Below are positions 9,744-18,433 of a stretch of 64,000 nt of DNA, in pieces. Numbering within the stretch: the stretch's first letter is position 1; the number at the start of each line of letters is the position of its first letter. The stretch covers positions 43,743 through 107,742 of the forward strand of contig NZ_LUTP01000011.1 in assembly GCF_002111585.1 (NCBI RefSeq), written 5' to 3'. The notes under the pieces are model-generated. The model was given only the letters and a program-made list of their open reading frames with translations. It did not search any database and was not told the origin of the DNA. The position numbers and the translations under genes were made by a program. Origin of the DNA: Lonsdalea iberica. Its GTDB lineage: Bacteria > Pseudomonadota > Gammaproteobacteria > Enterobacterales > Enterobacteriaceae.

Positions 9744-10319
9744 TCAGGCCAGATTGGATAGATGCCGGTAGAGGATATTACACCCGATACCGATCAATAC
9801 TACGCCGCCCATGACCTCCGCTTTTTTACCCAGCAGCGGTCCAACGTAACGGCCAATCATCATACCAAAGGTCACCATAATCATAGTGGCGCATCCAATC
9901 ACCATCGCGGTATGAACAATATTGACCTGTAGGAAAGCGAGTCCCACGCCTATCGCCATGGCGTCGAGACTAGTGGCGATAGCGGTGCAGACTAGCGTAA
10001 GTAGGCCGTGTTTGCGGATTTTTCCGCCCTGAGATGACGTGTCTTCACACTTGAATCCTTCGACGATCATACGTGTGCCGAGGATTAACAGCAGGCTGAA
10101 AGCGACCCAGTGATCCCATTCGATGATGAAGCGACTGGCGTAAAAGCCGAGGCCCCAACCGATCAACGGCGTAATGGCTTCGATGAGACCAAAAATTAGT
10201 CCGGTGCGAATGGCTTCGCTGAAGCGAGGCTTATGTAAAGCGGCGCCTTTACCGATTGAAGCGGCGAAAGCATCCATGGACATGCCAAAGGCAAGAATTA
10301 ATGTTGCAGATAGGTTCAT
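9744..10319 (-). CDS. mntP: Manganese exporter MntP
   Basis: A 191-residue inner-membrane protein (E. coli 188) with six hydrophobic segments in the two-fold repeat typical of the family, including the paired acidic motifs [13 protein letters not shown] near residue 15 and [12 protein letters not shown] near residue 120. It exports Mn2+ and protects against manganese toxicity. The start at 10319 is preferred to 10466 because the upstream codons are riboswitch RNA rather than conserved protein. Expression should rise with manganese through the leader riboswitch. It lies about 2 kb from sitABCD, which performs the opposite transport. Confidence 0.93.
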   Translation of the reverse strand: MNLSATLILAFGMSMDAFAASIGKGAALHKPRFSEAIRTGLIFGLIEAITPLIGWGLGFYASRFIIEWDHWVAFSLLLILGTRMIVEGFKCEDTSSQGGKIRKHGLLTLVCTAIATSLDAMAIGVGLAFLQVNIVHTAMVIGCATMIMVTFGMMIGRYVGPLLGKKAEVMGGVVLIGIGCNILYRHLSNLA

Positions 10320-10384
10320 TGTAAATAGCCTCGGCGGGGCGTTTCTCCATATCACACGATCTATCCCCCCAACCAGATAATAGA

Positions 10385-10520
10385 TCGCGTGCATATGGTC
10401 TCGCCTGCCTGTCTGGCCGTTCGCACCACGTTTTTTTTGGAAAAACGAGCATGTTGACACGAACATTCCTGATACAAAAGTTCAGAAATTGGCTACTCCC
10501 CAAATGACCGCGCAACCTTA
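10385..10520 (-). promoter_or_regulatory. yybP-ykoY manganese riboswitch in the mntP leader
   Basis: Reading the minus strand towards mntP, the conserved GGGGAGTAGCC element (forward 10491-10501) is followed by the variable stem CATGCTCG and then GGCAGGCGAGACCAT (forward about 10395-10410). These are the two conserved internal loops of the yybP-ykoY aptamer, which binds Mn2+, and E. coli mntP carries one in the same place. The leader between 10320 and 10385 would hold the expression platform. Exact ends are approximate. Confidence 0.82.
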
Positions 10521-10713
10521 ACATATTAATTCTGAGCTAAACAACAATAAATATATTGAGGGAAACAAATGCAACTGATAACTATTTTCACTTTTGACAT
10601 ATGTGAAACATTCTAGAAATGACAGCATAATTCGCATGGAGAAAAAACAGAGAAAATAGCGCATAGCGCTGATTATCTCTTAGCCGACATGCATATGGGG
10701 AAGGGTTTTTAAT

Positions 10714-11172
10714 TTATTGATTTTCAATCATAAAATTATATATTTTTTCCAAGTCATCTAATTTGCTGACGCTGATTTTTAATGATTTCTTCTCTAAGAA
10801 AATAACTAGAATTCCGTCCTCTGATAGATTGATATTTTTTATTCTTGCATAAGAAATATAAATATTTTCATAAAAGAAACCTTGCGGTTTAAATATCAAT
10901 TTGGGATATCGAATAAAGGAAAGATAAATAACCATTAATAATAGGGAGAACAGTAATACCGTTGTCATGGTGGTGCCATAACTTGCAATATTTTTATAAA
11001 TTAAAATCCCGATCAACCCGATATAAATCAAAGCATCTAAATGACGGCAACGGCGTAATAATATTCGCAGGCGTGTCGGACCCTGACGACGATCCATGAG
11101 AAACTCATCATAGACGGCGTAGATGAGGGTGAGGGCAATACAAAGGAGGATAATGATATCGGTGAAACTCAT
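10714..11172 (-). CDS. yobD: YobD (UPF0266/DUF986) inner-membrane protein
   Basis: A 152-residue protein, the same length as E. coli YobD, with hydrophobic segments at about residues 5-22, 47-62 and 68-86 and a soluble C-terminus. Function is unknown. The start follows ATGGAGTCGTC, giving a GGAG ribosome site. The gene lies immediately downstream of manZ on the same strand, a linkage conserved in enterobacteria, and could be read from the man promoter. The C-terminal two thirds are strikingly AT-rich (codons such as AAA, ATA, TTA) compared with all neighbours. Confidence 0.88.
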   Translation of the reverse strand: MSFTDIIILLCIALTLIYAVYDEFLMDRRQGPTRLRILLRRCRHLDALIYIGLIGILIYKNIASYGTTMTTVLLFSLLLMVIYLSFIRYPKLIFKPQGFFYENIYISYARIKNINLSEDGILVIFLEKKSLKISVSKLDDLEKIYNFMIENQ

Positions 11173-11220
11173 GACGACTCCATGAACGGGCCGGGGATAA
11201 CTATCCCCGGCAGGAGAGCA

Positions 11221-12063
11221 TTACAGCCCCAGCAGGCCAATCCAGTAACCGAATATGCCGATGGCGAAAAAGCCCATGATCAGCCACAGCGCATTCACTT
11301 TGCGGCGGAGTAGCCACATACAGCCGAAGGTCAACAGCAACGGAACCAGACCCGGCATGAGTTGATCGAGTATGGATTGCACGGTCGTCACCGTGGTGTT
11401 TCCATCCTGACCGGTCACGCGTGACACCACCATGGGGATGTTAACGTGGGTCCATTTGTTAACCAGCGCCCCCATGACGAACAGACCGAGAATTGACGCT
11501 CCCTCCGTCATTTTTTGCAGGAAACCGCCGCCCATATCGCTGACGATGTCCGCGCCTTTTTTATAGCCGTAAGCGACGCCGTAGTAGCGCACCAGCAGAC
11601 GTACCAGGTTAAACAGAACAAAGAACAGGAGCGGGCCAAGCAGGCTTCCCGTCATGGCAATTCCGGCGCCGAGCGCGGCGAATACCGGGCGGGCGGTTCC
11701 CCAAAAGATAGGGTCGCCGACGCCGGCCAGGGGGCCCATCAATCCCACTTTGAGGCCGTTGATGGCGCCATCGTCTATGGGTGCACCGTTTGCACGCTGT
11801 TCTTCCATCGCCATTGTCACGCCCAGAATCGGGGCGGCGACAAAAGGATGGGTATTGAAAAATTCCAGGTGGCGCTTAATTGCCTGTTTGCGTTCTTCCG
11901 AATTTTCCGGATACAAGCGGCGGATGACGGGCACCATTGAGAAACAGAAGCCGAGCGCCTGCATACGTTCGAAATTCCACGATCCCTGAAACAGGTTAGA
12001 GCGAATAAACACGCCTCGTACATCGCTGGCAGTGAGCTTTTTTACTTGGGTTGAATCGGTCAT
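11221..12063 (-). CDS. manZ: Mannose PTS permease component IID (ManZ)
   Basis: A 280-residue EIID subunit that with ManY forms the membrane channel for mannose, glucose, glucosamine and related sugars, phosphorylated during uptake. The family motif GVGDPIFWGTARP is visible near residue 115, with hydrophobic segments in the C-terminal half. The ATG at 12063, followed by TDSTQVKKL, is chosen over an upstream in-frame start at 12189 that would overlap manY. The gap to manY is 13 bases. The complex is also a known entry receptor for some class II bacteriocins and for phage lambda DNA. Confidence 0.95.
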   Translation of the reverse strand: MTDSTQVKKLTASDVRGVFIRSNLFQGSWNFERMQALGFCFSMVPVIRRLYPENSEERKQAIKRHLEFFNTHPFVAAPILGVTMAMEEQRANGAPIDDGAINGLKVGLMGPLAGVGDPIFWGTARPVFAALGAGIAMTGSLLGPLLFFVLFNLVRLLVRYYGVAYGYKKGADIVSDMGGGFLQKMTEGASILGLFVMGALVNKWTHVNIPMVVSRVTGQDGNTTVTTVQSILDQLMPGLVPLLLTFGCMWLLRRKVNALWLIMGFFAIGIFGYWIGLLGL

Positions 12064-12076
12064 GATTTCACTCCTG

Positions 12077-12877
12077 TTAATCCAGTTCGTTGTCGAGATC
12101 GTTGTGGCCCTGAGCGGGAGCCGCCGCGCCTTGAGCCTTGTTGTATTTCGGGCTGACCTGGATATACAGCACGGCCATGACGACGCCAATCACACCCAGC
12201 GCTACCAGGTTGAAGTTGGTGAAGGCCGCGGTGACGAAGCCCAGATAGAAGAACGGCATCAGATAGCCGGCGCGCATCATATTGATGACCATTGCATAAC
12301 CGACAACGACAATCATACCGCCCGCAATATTCAGGCCGTTTGTGACGACATCCGGTATAGACGAGAGCAGGGTGTGCACTATTTCGGTGCCGACGGAAAT
12401 AGCGACGAGTACGGCCGGGATGGCGATACGCATGGCTTGCAACAGCAGAGCGGAGATATGCAGCCAGCTAATCGCCGACAGATTGCCGCGTTCAGCTGCA
12501 CTGTCGGCCGCATGCTGGAAAGCGACCGTGATGGTGCGAACGATGATTGTCAGCACCTGACCCGCCGCCGCCAGTGGAATTGCCAGCGCGATCCCCGCGC
12601 CGACGCTCTGTCCGCCCGCGATGACCAGGATGGTGGAAATAATGGACGCCAGCGCGGCATCGGGCGCCACGGCGGCCCCGATATTCATCCAGCCCAGGGC
12701 GATCATTTCCAATGTCCCGCCGATAATAATACCGGTCTTAATATCGCCGAGAACAAAACCAATCAAGGTGCAGGCCACCAAAGGTCGGTGGAATTGGAAC
12801 TCATCGAGAATCGAACCCATTCCCGATATACAAGCTACGATAAATATCAGCACAATTTGAAGCGTGGTGATCTCCAT
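12077..12877 (-). CDS. manY: Mannose PTS permease component IIC (ManY)
   Basis: A 266-residue EIIC subunit, identical in length to E. coli ManY. It is strongly hydrophobic with about seven or more membrane segments and begins MEITTLQIVLIF. It forms the sugar channel with ManZ. The charged C-terminal tail after residue 240 (ASPKYNKAQG-type) is predicted cytoplasmic. The start has an AGGAGAA ribosome site close upstream and lies 66 bases after the manX stop. Confidence 0.95.
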   Translation of the reverse strand: MEITTLQIVLIFIVACISGMGSILDEFQFHRPLVACTLIGFVLGDIKTGIIIGGTLEMIALGWMNIGAAVAPDAALASIISTILVIAGGQSVGAGIALAIPLAAAGQVLTIIVRTITVAFQHAADSAAERGNLSAISWLHISALLLQAMRIAIPAVLVAISVGTEIVHTLLSSIPDVVTNGLNIAGGMIVVVGYAMVINMMRAGYLMPFFYLGFVTAAFTNFNLVALGVIGVVMAVLYIQVSPKYNKAQGAAAPAQGHNDLDNELD

Positions 12878-12943
12878 TGTACTTCTCCTGTATGAATAGC
12901 ATTCTGAGTCTTTAAAAGGTTACGCATCACTATTTTTGGTATA

Positions 12944-13900
12944 TTAGCGAGCCGCCTTGTTTATTAAATCCAACATATTGATTTTGCTATCGCTTGAAAC
13001 TTTACGGACCTCCAACTCAATCCCGCGAGCGGCCAGTTTACGAAATGCCTCAATATCTTTTTCATCTATGGACACGGCGTTATTGACCTGTATTTTTCCT
13101 TGTCGGTAGGCCATGCCGCCGATATTGACCGACGGCAAATCCACGCCGGCTTCGACCAGCGTTTCGACATCGGTCGGATTGGTAAACAGCAGCATGACGC
13201 GGTCGGCAGCATATTTGGGGTTGTTGTAGACACGAATGGCTTTAGCAACGTCCACCACATGCGCGCTGACGCCGGGAGGCGCCACCTGCGTCAGCAGCGT
13301 CTTGCGCACATTGTCGGCGGCAACCTCATTACTGACGACGATGATGCGGTTGACGTTGGTTTCTTTGGTCCAGCGGGTTGCTACCTGACCATGGATCAAA
13401 CGGTCGTCGATACGGGCAAGACCGATTTTCATGTGCCCGCCGGAGCCTGGGACGGCCGCGGTCGCGGCGGCTGGTTTCGGCGCAGGTTTAGTGGGGACGG
13501 GGTCAGCCGTTTTGAGCGCTTTGACGCCAGCGCGGCCCGCTTCAAGGGCGATATCCACCAAGTCATCAAAGCTTGGGTCGTCGTCACGCGCCATAAAGGT
13601 TTCAACCAACATGGGGATGTTGGCCCCGGTGACCACTTCGTGGTTTTCTTTATCCGTCACCAGACGGCTGGCTGCATTGAAAGGACTTCCCCCCCAGGTA
13701 TCGACCAGAAAGAGAACCCCCTGAGCCGTCTCCAGCTCGCCGAGTTTAGTTTGATATTTCTCTAACAGCGTTTCTGCATTTTCGCCGGGAACAAAATCAA
13801 TCCAGCCGACGTTATCCTGTTTTCCCAGGATCATTTCAGCTGTATTGAGTAAGGGCCCGGCAGTGGCACCGTGAGTGCATAAGATAATCGCGATACTCAC
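12944..13900 (-). CDS. manX: Mannose PTS IIAB fusion (ManX), GTG start
   Basis: A 318-residue fused phosphotransferase: the IIA domain (residues 1-130, phosphohistidine H10 in LCTHG), an Ala/Pro linker (about 131-155) and the IIB domain (from about 157, phosphohistidine H170 in DDRLIHGQ). Phosphate flows from HPr to H10, then H170, then sugar. There is no usable ATG; the GTG at 13900 follows a strong GAGGAGG, as in E. coli. It is first in manXYZ, with a likely Mlc operator upstream. The linker is slightly shorter than in E. coli (323 residues). Confidence 0.95.
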   Translation of the reverse strand: MSIAIILCTHGATAGPLLNTAEMILGKQDNVGWIDFVPGENAETLLEKYQTKLGELETAQGVLFLVDTWGGSPFNAASRLVTDKENHEVVTGANIPMLVETFMARDDDPSFDDLVDIALEAGRAGVKALKTADPVPTKPAPKPAAATAAVPGSGGHMKIGLARIDDRLIHGQVATRWTKETNVNRIIVVSNEVAADNVRKTLLTQVAPPGVSAHVVDVAKAIRVYNNPKYAADRVMLLFTNPTDVETLVEAGVDLPSVNIGGMAYRQGKIQVNNAVSIDEKDIEAFRKLAARGIELEVRKVSSDSKINMLDLINKAAR

Positions 13901-14321
13901 TTGCTACCTCCTCGTTTAACACCCTTTATCAGGTGTGCTGTGTTCAGAGAGAACGGGGAGCCGCATCTAAACGAAAGGTTTCCCGTCTTGTTGACATCAG
14001 TGTTCAAAATGCATTTTTGAGTCTGCTTCATCAGAGAAGCGAAGCCGGCCTGGCACGAACTGTGAATCGATTCAATCTGTTCAGAAATATCTGACCCAGC
14101 CGTGAATTATTTTATGTTGCGAAAAAATAATTAGTGTGACGCTGGTCCCCAATCCTTGGGGGCAAAATGTGATCTGTCATACGAATCCTGAAAAGTGTGC
14201 TCTTGTTATCAACATTGACGAAGAAAGTACGTCTATAGAAAAACTTTGTTAAAACCAGAAACAACCTGCTAGAGTTAACTTTCTTGCCATTAAAGAGGAG
14301 TTACAGGCGGACGCCTTTCCT
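13901..14321. other. Divergent regulatory region between manX and the yoaE unit
   Basis: These 421 bases hold no gene that I can support. They contain the probable Mlc operator and must carry the divergent promoters of manXYZ and the yoaE leader ORF. A possible CRP half-site (TCACA on the minus strand near 14170) lacks its partner, so I do not call it. Confidence 0.5.
14105..14132. promoter_or_regulatory. Probable Mlc operator of manXYZ
   Basis: An AT-rich palindrome with outer arms AATTATTTT and AAAATAATT surrounds a short GC-containing centre. This matches the Mlc/NagC-type pattern (TTATTT...AAATAA), and Mlc represses manXYZ in E. coli when glucose is absent. It lies about 205 bases upstream of manX, a plausible distance given a leader. 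Confidence 0.65.
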
Positions 14322-14495
14322 ATGGACTGTCATCGACGATTCATTTCTATTACACCGGCTGCGGCGGGTGATTGGTACTTCTTAACCGGCCATTCAGGCC
14401 CACATCAGCCTCAAGCCGATCGTGCACACATCTCAACCTTATTCAAAAACGCTGTGGCATTCATGTCATTAGTTCGTTCATTTTTCGGAGTCTGA
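14322..14495 (+). CDS. 57-residue upstream ORF coupled to yoaE (YoaL-like small protein)
   Basis: An open frame of 57 codons starts at 14322 (MDCHRRF...) and stops at 14493-14495, one base before the yoaE ATG. It ends SLVRSFFGV and contains a [13 protein letters not shown] segment. The arrangement, with the stop nearly touching the next start, strongly suggests translational coupling. E. coli has a similarly placed small gene, yoaL, immediately upstream of yoaE; I believe this is its counterpart, but from memory of position and length only. The ribosome site is poor (GGCGGAC, 9 bases upstream), while GAGGAG lies about 25 bases upstream. It may act as a cis-acting regulator rather than as a protein. 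Confidence 0.65.
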   Translation: MDCHRRFISITPAAAGDWYFLTGHSGPHQPQADRAHISTLFKNAVAFMSLVRSFFGV

Positions 14496-14496
14496 C

Positions 14497-16056
14497 ATGG
14501 AATTTTTGCTAGATCCTTCAATCTGGGCAGGCTTACTGACGTTGGTGGTACTCGAAATTGTACTGGGCATCGACAATCTGGTGTTTATCGCCATTCTGGC
14601 GGACAAACTCCCACCCAAACAGCGTGATAAGGCCCGCGTCATCGGCCTGTCGCTCGCACTGTTGATGCGTCTGGGACTGCTCTCGTTAATTTCCTGGATG
14701 GTGACGCTGACGCGTCCGCTGTTTCAGGTCGGTGACTTCAGCTTCGCTGGCCGAGACCTGATTCTGCTCGCCGGAGGGATATTCCTTCTCTTCAAGGCGA
14801 CCATGGAACTGCATGAGCGGTTGGAAAACCGTCCGCATGATCCCAATGCCACTCGCGAACACGCTAATTTCTGGGCCGTCGTGATTCAGATCGTCATTCT
14901 GGATGCAGTTTTCTCTCTGGATGCGGTGATTACCGCCGTTGGGATGGTCAACCACTTGGGGATCATGATGACCGCGGTGGTCATCGCGATGGGCGTGATG
15001 CTGCTGGCATCGAAACCGCTGACGCGATTCGTGAACGAACACCCTACGGTGGTGGTACTGTGCCTCAGCTTCCTGCTGATGATCGGGCTAAGCCTGGTTG
15101 CAGAAGGATTCGGATTCCATATTCCTAAGGGATACCTCTACGCGGCCATTGGATTCTCCATCGTCATCGAACTGTTCAACCAGATTGCGCGCCATAACTT
15201 CGCGAAGCACCAGTCGCATCGGCCCATGCGCGAGCGGACCGCCGAAGCGATTTTGCGCTTGATGGGCGCGCGTGCGAAAAACCGCGAACAGGATGATGAG
15301 GAAGCACCTCAACAGCGGATCGAAGAGACGTTTGCCGAGGAAGAACGCTATATGATCAGCGGCGTCTTGACGCTGGCCTCGCGTTCCCTGCGCAGCGTCA
15401 TGACGCCGCGGACGGAAATTTCCTGGGTGTACAGCGAACGTTCCACGGAGGAGATCCGTATTCAGCTGCTCGATACCCCGCATAGCCTGTTCCCGGTCTG
15501 CCGCGGTGAGTTGGATGAGCTGGTAGGGGTCGTGCGCGCCAAAGATCTGCTGGTGGCGCTGGAAGAAGGGCGGGATGTGGAAACTTTTGCCGCTGTGACA
15601 TCGCCTATCGTGGTGCCGGAAACGTTGGACGTCATCAACCTGCTGCCGGTTCTGCGCCGAGCGAAAGGCAGTCTCGTTATGGTGACCAACGAGTTTGGCG
15701 TCGTACAGGGGCTGGTGACGCCGCTGGACGTGCTGGAAGCGATTGCCGGTGAATTCCCCGACGAGGATGAAACGCCGGAGATCGTTGCCGACGCCACTGG
15801 CTGGCTAGTGAAAGGCGGGACCGATTTGCACTCGCTACAGCAGGCGTTGGACATGCAGGATCTGGTAGACCCAAAAGAGGATTACACCTCGCTCGCCGGA
15901 CTGCTGCTGGCTCATAGCAATGAGTTCCCGCATGTGGGAGACGTGCTGGAGTTTAGCCGGCTGAGATTTACCATCATGGCGGCCAGCGAATACCGCATCG
16001 AACTGGTGCGTATCGAACGCATTGTCGACCAGCCGGTCCACGACGAAGACGCGTAA
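14497..16056 (+). CDS. yoaE: TerC-family membrane protein with CBS and CorC_HlyC domains (YoaE)
   Basis: A 519-residue inner-membrane protein similar to E. coli YoaE. The N-terminal TerC domain (about 1-230) has seven or more membrane spans with conserved acidic pairs in [12 protein letters not shown] and [12 protein letters not shown], which in relatives such as Alx and TerC are tied to metal ion transport. A CBS pair follows (about 285-415; [10 protein letters not shown] marks its start) and a CorC_HlyC domain ends the protein (about 430-510). The substrate is unproven; manganese or another divalent metal is inferred from relatives. Its start lies one base after the leader ORF stop. Confidence 0.92.
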   Translation: MEFLLDPSIWAGLLTLVVLEIVLGIDNLVFIAILADKLPPKQRDKARVIGLSLALLMRLGLLSLISWMVTLTRPLFQVGDFSFAGRDLILLAGGIFLLFKATMELHERLENRPHDPNATREHANFWAVVIQIVILDAVFSLDAVITAVGMVNHLGIMMTAVVIAMGVMLLASKPLTRFVNEHPTVVVLCLSFLLMIGLSLVAEGFGFHIPKGYLYAAIGFSIVIELFNQIARHNFAKHQSHRPMRERTAEAILRLMGARAKNREQDDEEAPQQRIEETFAEEERYMISGVLTLASRSLRSVMTPRTEISWVYSERSTEEIRIQLLDTPHSLFPVCRGELDELVGVVRAKDLLVALEEGRDVETFAAVTSPIVVPETLDVINLLPVLRRAKGSLVMVTNEFGVVQGLVTPLDVLEAIAGEFPDEDETPEIVADATGWLVKGGTDLHSLQQALDMQDLVDPKEDYTSLAGLLLAHSNEFPHVGDVLEFSRLRFTIMAASEYRIELVRIERIVDQPVHDEDA

Positions 16057-16070
16057 TTCGTTTTACCCTC

Positions 16071-16094
16071 GGCTGTGCGCATTCGCGCACAGCC
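16071..16094. terminator. Hairpin between convergent yoaE and sdaA
   Basis: GGCTGTGCGC pairs perfectly with GCGCACAGCC around ATTC. Position between two convergent genes suggests a bidirectional terminator. The flanking T tracts are short (TTCTCC on plus, none clear on minus), so strength is uncertain. Confidence 0.6.
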
Positions 16095-16112
16095 TTCTCC
16101 ATTCAGCGTCGT

Positions 16113-17474
16113 TTAATCACACTGTACTTTGATGGCCAACCCGCCGCGCGACGTTTCCCGGTATTTCGCATTCATGTCTTTTCCGGTTTCATACATCGTT
16201 TCGATGACTTTATCCAACGACACCCGAGGCTCAGATGTGCGCCGTAAGGCCATACGCGACGCGTTAATCGCCTTGACGGCCGCAATCGCATTACGTTCGA
16301 TGCAGGGCACCTGCACCTGACCGGCGACGGGATCGCAGGTCAGCCCCAGATTGTGTTCCATCCCAATTTCCGCGGCGACGCAGACCTGTTCGGGGCTGCC
16401 GCCGAGCAGTTCGGTCAGACCGGCGGCGGCCATCGAACACGCGACGCCGACCTCGCCCTGACAGCCGACTTCGGCGCCCGAAATGGAGGCGTTCATTTTG
16501 TACAAAATACCGATCGCGCCTGTCGTCATGAAATAGGGCAGGAAGACCTGCGGGCCGACGGGTTCGATGAAACGATCGTAGTAGGCCAGCACGGCGGGAA
16601 CGATACCGCAGGCCCCATTGGTCGGCGCGGTGACAACGCGACCGCCCGCCGCATTTTCTTCATTGACGGCCAGAGCGAACATATTGACCCAGTCGACCAC
16701 GGTCATCGGATCGCGGGTTAAGGCATCGGACGACATCAGCATGCGTCGTAGTGAGGCGGCACGGCGAGGAACGCGCAACGGCCCAGGCAGTACGCCTTCG
16801 GTATTGAGACCGCGGTCGATGCACTGACTCATCGCGCGCCAGACATGCGCAAAATAGTCCTCGATCTCGGCCTGCGGCCGGATGGCCTGCTCATTGCGCA
16901 GCATTAATGCGGAGATGGAGAGACCGTGCGTTTTACACAGCGCAAGTAACTGCTGCGCCGAGCGATAAGGATAGGGCACGTCCACGGGGGCTAACACGGG
17001 CTGTCCGAAGTGTGCCTCATCGACGATGAAACCGCCGCCGATAGAGTAGTAAGTCTGGCGGTAAATCAGCGCATCGCCGGCGTAGGCGCTCAGCGTCATG
17101 CCGTTTTCATGCCGCGGCAGGTTTTCCGAATGGAACGTCAGGCCATCAGTCTGGGAAAACGTCACGTCATGCTGCCCGTTCAGCGGTAAACGCTGATGGA
17201 GGGCGACATCCTGAATAAATGTAGGGATAGCATCGATGTCGACGGTGTCCGGCTGATTGCCGGCGAGACCCAAGATGATAGCGATATCCGTATGGTGGCC
17301 TTTACCGGTGAGCGCCAGCGAGCCGTACACATCGACTTTCACACTATCGGTATTGGTGAGAAGGCCGACCTGCTCCAATTCATCGACGAACTGTTTACCG
17401 GCCTTCATCGGGCCGATGGTATGAGAACTGGAAGGCCCGATACCGATCTTGTACATGTCGAAAACGCTTATCAC
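16113..17474 (-). CDS. sdaA: L-serine dehydratase 1 (SdaA), GTG start
   Basis: A 453-residue iron-sulfur enzyme (E. coli 454) that deaminates L-serine to pyruvate and ammonia. Family motifs are KIGIGPSSSHT near the start, TGKGHHTDIA, AVNEENAAGGRVVTAPTNGACG with a cluster cysteine, and AEIGMEHNLGLTCDPV. No ATG fits; the GTG at 17474 (VISVFDMYK in place of E. coli MISLFDMFK) follows AAGGAG. A longer in-frame ORF to 17603 lacks conservation. Leu-dependent (Lrp) control is known for sdaA, but I cannot see a decisive site. Confidence 0.94.
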   Translation of the reverse strand: MISVFDMYKIGIGPSSSHTIGPMKAGKQFVDELEQVGLLTNTDSVKVDVYGSLALTGKGHHTDIAIILGLAGNQPDTVDIDAIPTFIQDVALHQRLPLNGQHDVTFSQTDGLTFHSENLPRHENGMTLSAYAGDALIYRQTYYSIGGGFIVDEAHFGQPVLAPVDVPYPYRSAQQLLALCKTHGLSISALMLRNEQAIRPQAEIEDYFAHVWRAMSQCIDRGLNTEGVLPGPLRVPRRAASLRRMLMSSDALTRDPMTVVDWVNMFALAVNEENAAGGRVVTAPTNGACGIVPAVLAYYDRFIEPVGPQVFLPYFMTTGAIGILYKMNASISGAEVGCQGEVGVACSMAAAGLTELLGGSPEQVCVAAEIGMEHNLGLTCDPVAGQVQVPCIERNAIAAVKAINASRMALRRTSEPRVSLDKVIETMYETGKDMNAKYRETSRGGLAIKVQCD

Positions 17475-17795
17475 GCACCACTCCTTTGAACGTCCGTCGA
17501 ACGCCTTTGTTAGGCGGCTAAATATTGGCGCTATTGTAGTGGGATTACGGTGGGCCAAGGGGGGCTTTTCGCATGAAATAAACTTATTCCACCAGGCTAT
17601 CAAGACTACAAAAATCTAATGTCGGATAGGGGGCGATAGCCATCGGCACAGCGATTGTTCGAGCTAGCACGTTGAAAATACCGCCATAACGTCAAGTGGA
17701 GCATACGGCTCGCCATTGCGCGGGCTGCCGCGCAAGACAGTGCAGGGTGTGTGGGGAGTGGGAGGCCGTGCGAAGTCACGGACGCGTTTGAATAA
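17475..17795. other. Intergenic region between sdaA and nudL
   Basis: These 321 bases carry no convincing gene and must contain the sdaA promoter. In E. coli nudL and sdaA are close neighbours in the same order. No repeat or strong palindrome was noticed. Confidence 0.5.
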
Positions 17796-18410
17796 TTAAG
17801 AGGCCGAGACCTGCAACGCCAATTGACGAATAATTGTCGCGGTTAGCCCCCAGACCCATTGATGCTGATAGCTGCGAAGATAAACCCGATGCAGACGATT
17901 CTCTCGTTCAAAATCTAATGAATGGTAACGGTGCAGGGCAAAGGCTTCTCGCAGCGGCATTTCGAACACTGCGGCCACCTCGGTCGCCTGCGCCCTCAGC
18001 GTCAGATCCGGAGGCAACAGGCCGAGGACCGGGGTGACTTGAAAACCGCTGACGCTGTCCTGCGAGGGCAGCGTGCCTAACACTTGCACACAAGAAGAGG
18101 GGATCGCCACCTCCTCATACGCTTCTCTTAGCGCGGTGGCGATCAGGGAGCAATCTTCCGGGTCGGCCGCGCCGCCGGGGAAGGCCACCTGACCCGCATG
18201 CGTGCGAAGATTCGCGGCGCGTCGGGTCAACAGCAACGTGGGTTCGCGATGGCAAATAATCGGCACCAGCACGGCGGCCTGTCGCTGATAGCGGCTGGCC
18301 GGCGTCTTATCCGGCGACTGCAGCTGGAAACGCGTGATGAACTGGGCCAGGTCGAAAGGCGCTAGAGTCTCCGCGTTCGCCGCACGATGTTGTATGGTGA
18401 AATGAGTCAC
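17796..18410 (-). CDS. nudL: Nudix hydrolase NudL (YeaB), GTG start
   Basis: A 204-residue Nudix protein of the CoA-pyrophosphatase type. The UPF0035 signature LLTRRAANLRTHAGQVAFPGG precedes the Nudix box, whose catalytic core LREAYEEVAI lies near residues 92-101. It is slightly longer than E. coli NudL (192). The start is a GTG at 18410, seven bases after GAGG, and lies 23 bases downstream of the pabB stop, so pabB-nudL are probably one unit as in E. coli. The exact physiological substrate in bacteria is not settled. Confidence 0.9.
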   Translation of the reverse strand: MTHFTIQHRAANAETLAPFDLAQFITRFQLQSPDKTPASRYQRQAAVLVPIICHREPTLLLTRRAANLRTHAGQVAFPGGAADPEDCSLIATALREAYEEVAIPSSCVQVLGTLPSQDSVSGFQVTPVLGLLPPDLTLRAQATEVAAVFEMPLREAFALHRYHSLDFERENRLHRVYLRSYQHQWVWGLTATIIRQLALQVSAS

Positions 18411-18433
18411 GCCAGCGCCTCGTCAAATTGCTA

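Noticed and set aside
14150..14185. Possible CRP site between manX and yoaE
   Set aside because: Only one half-site (TCACA) is good; the other half is CGTAT.
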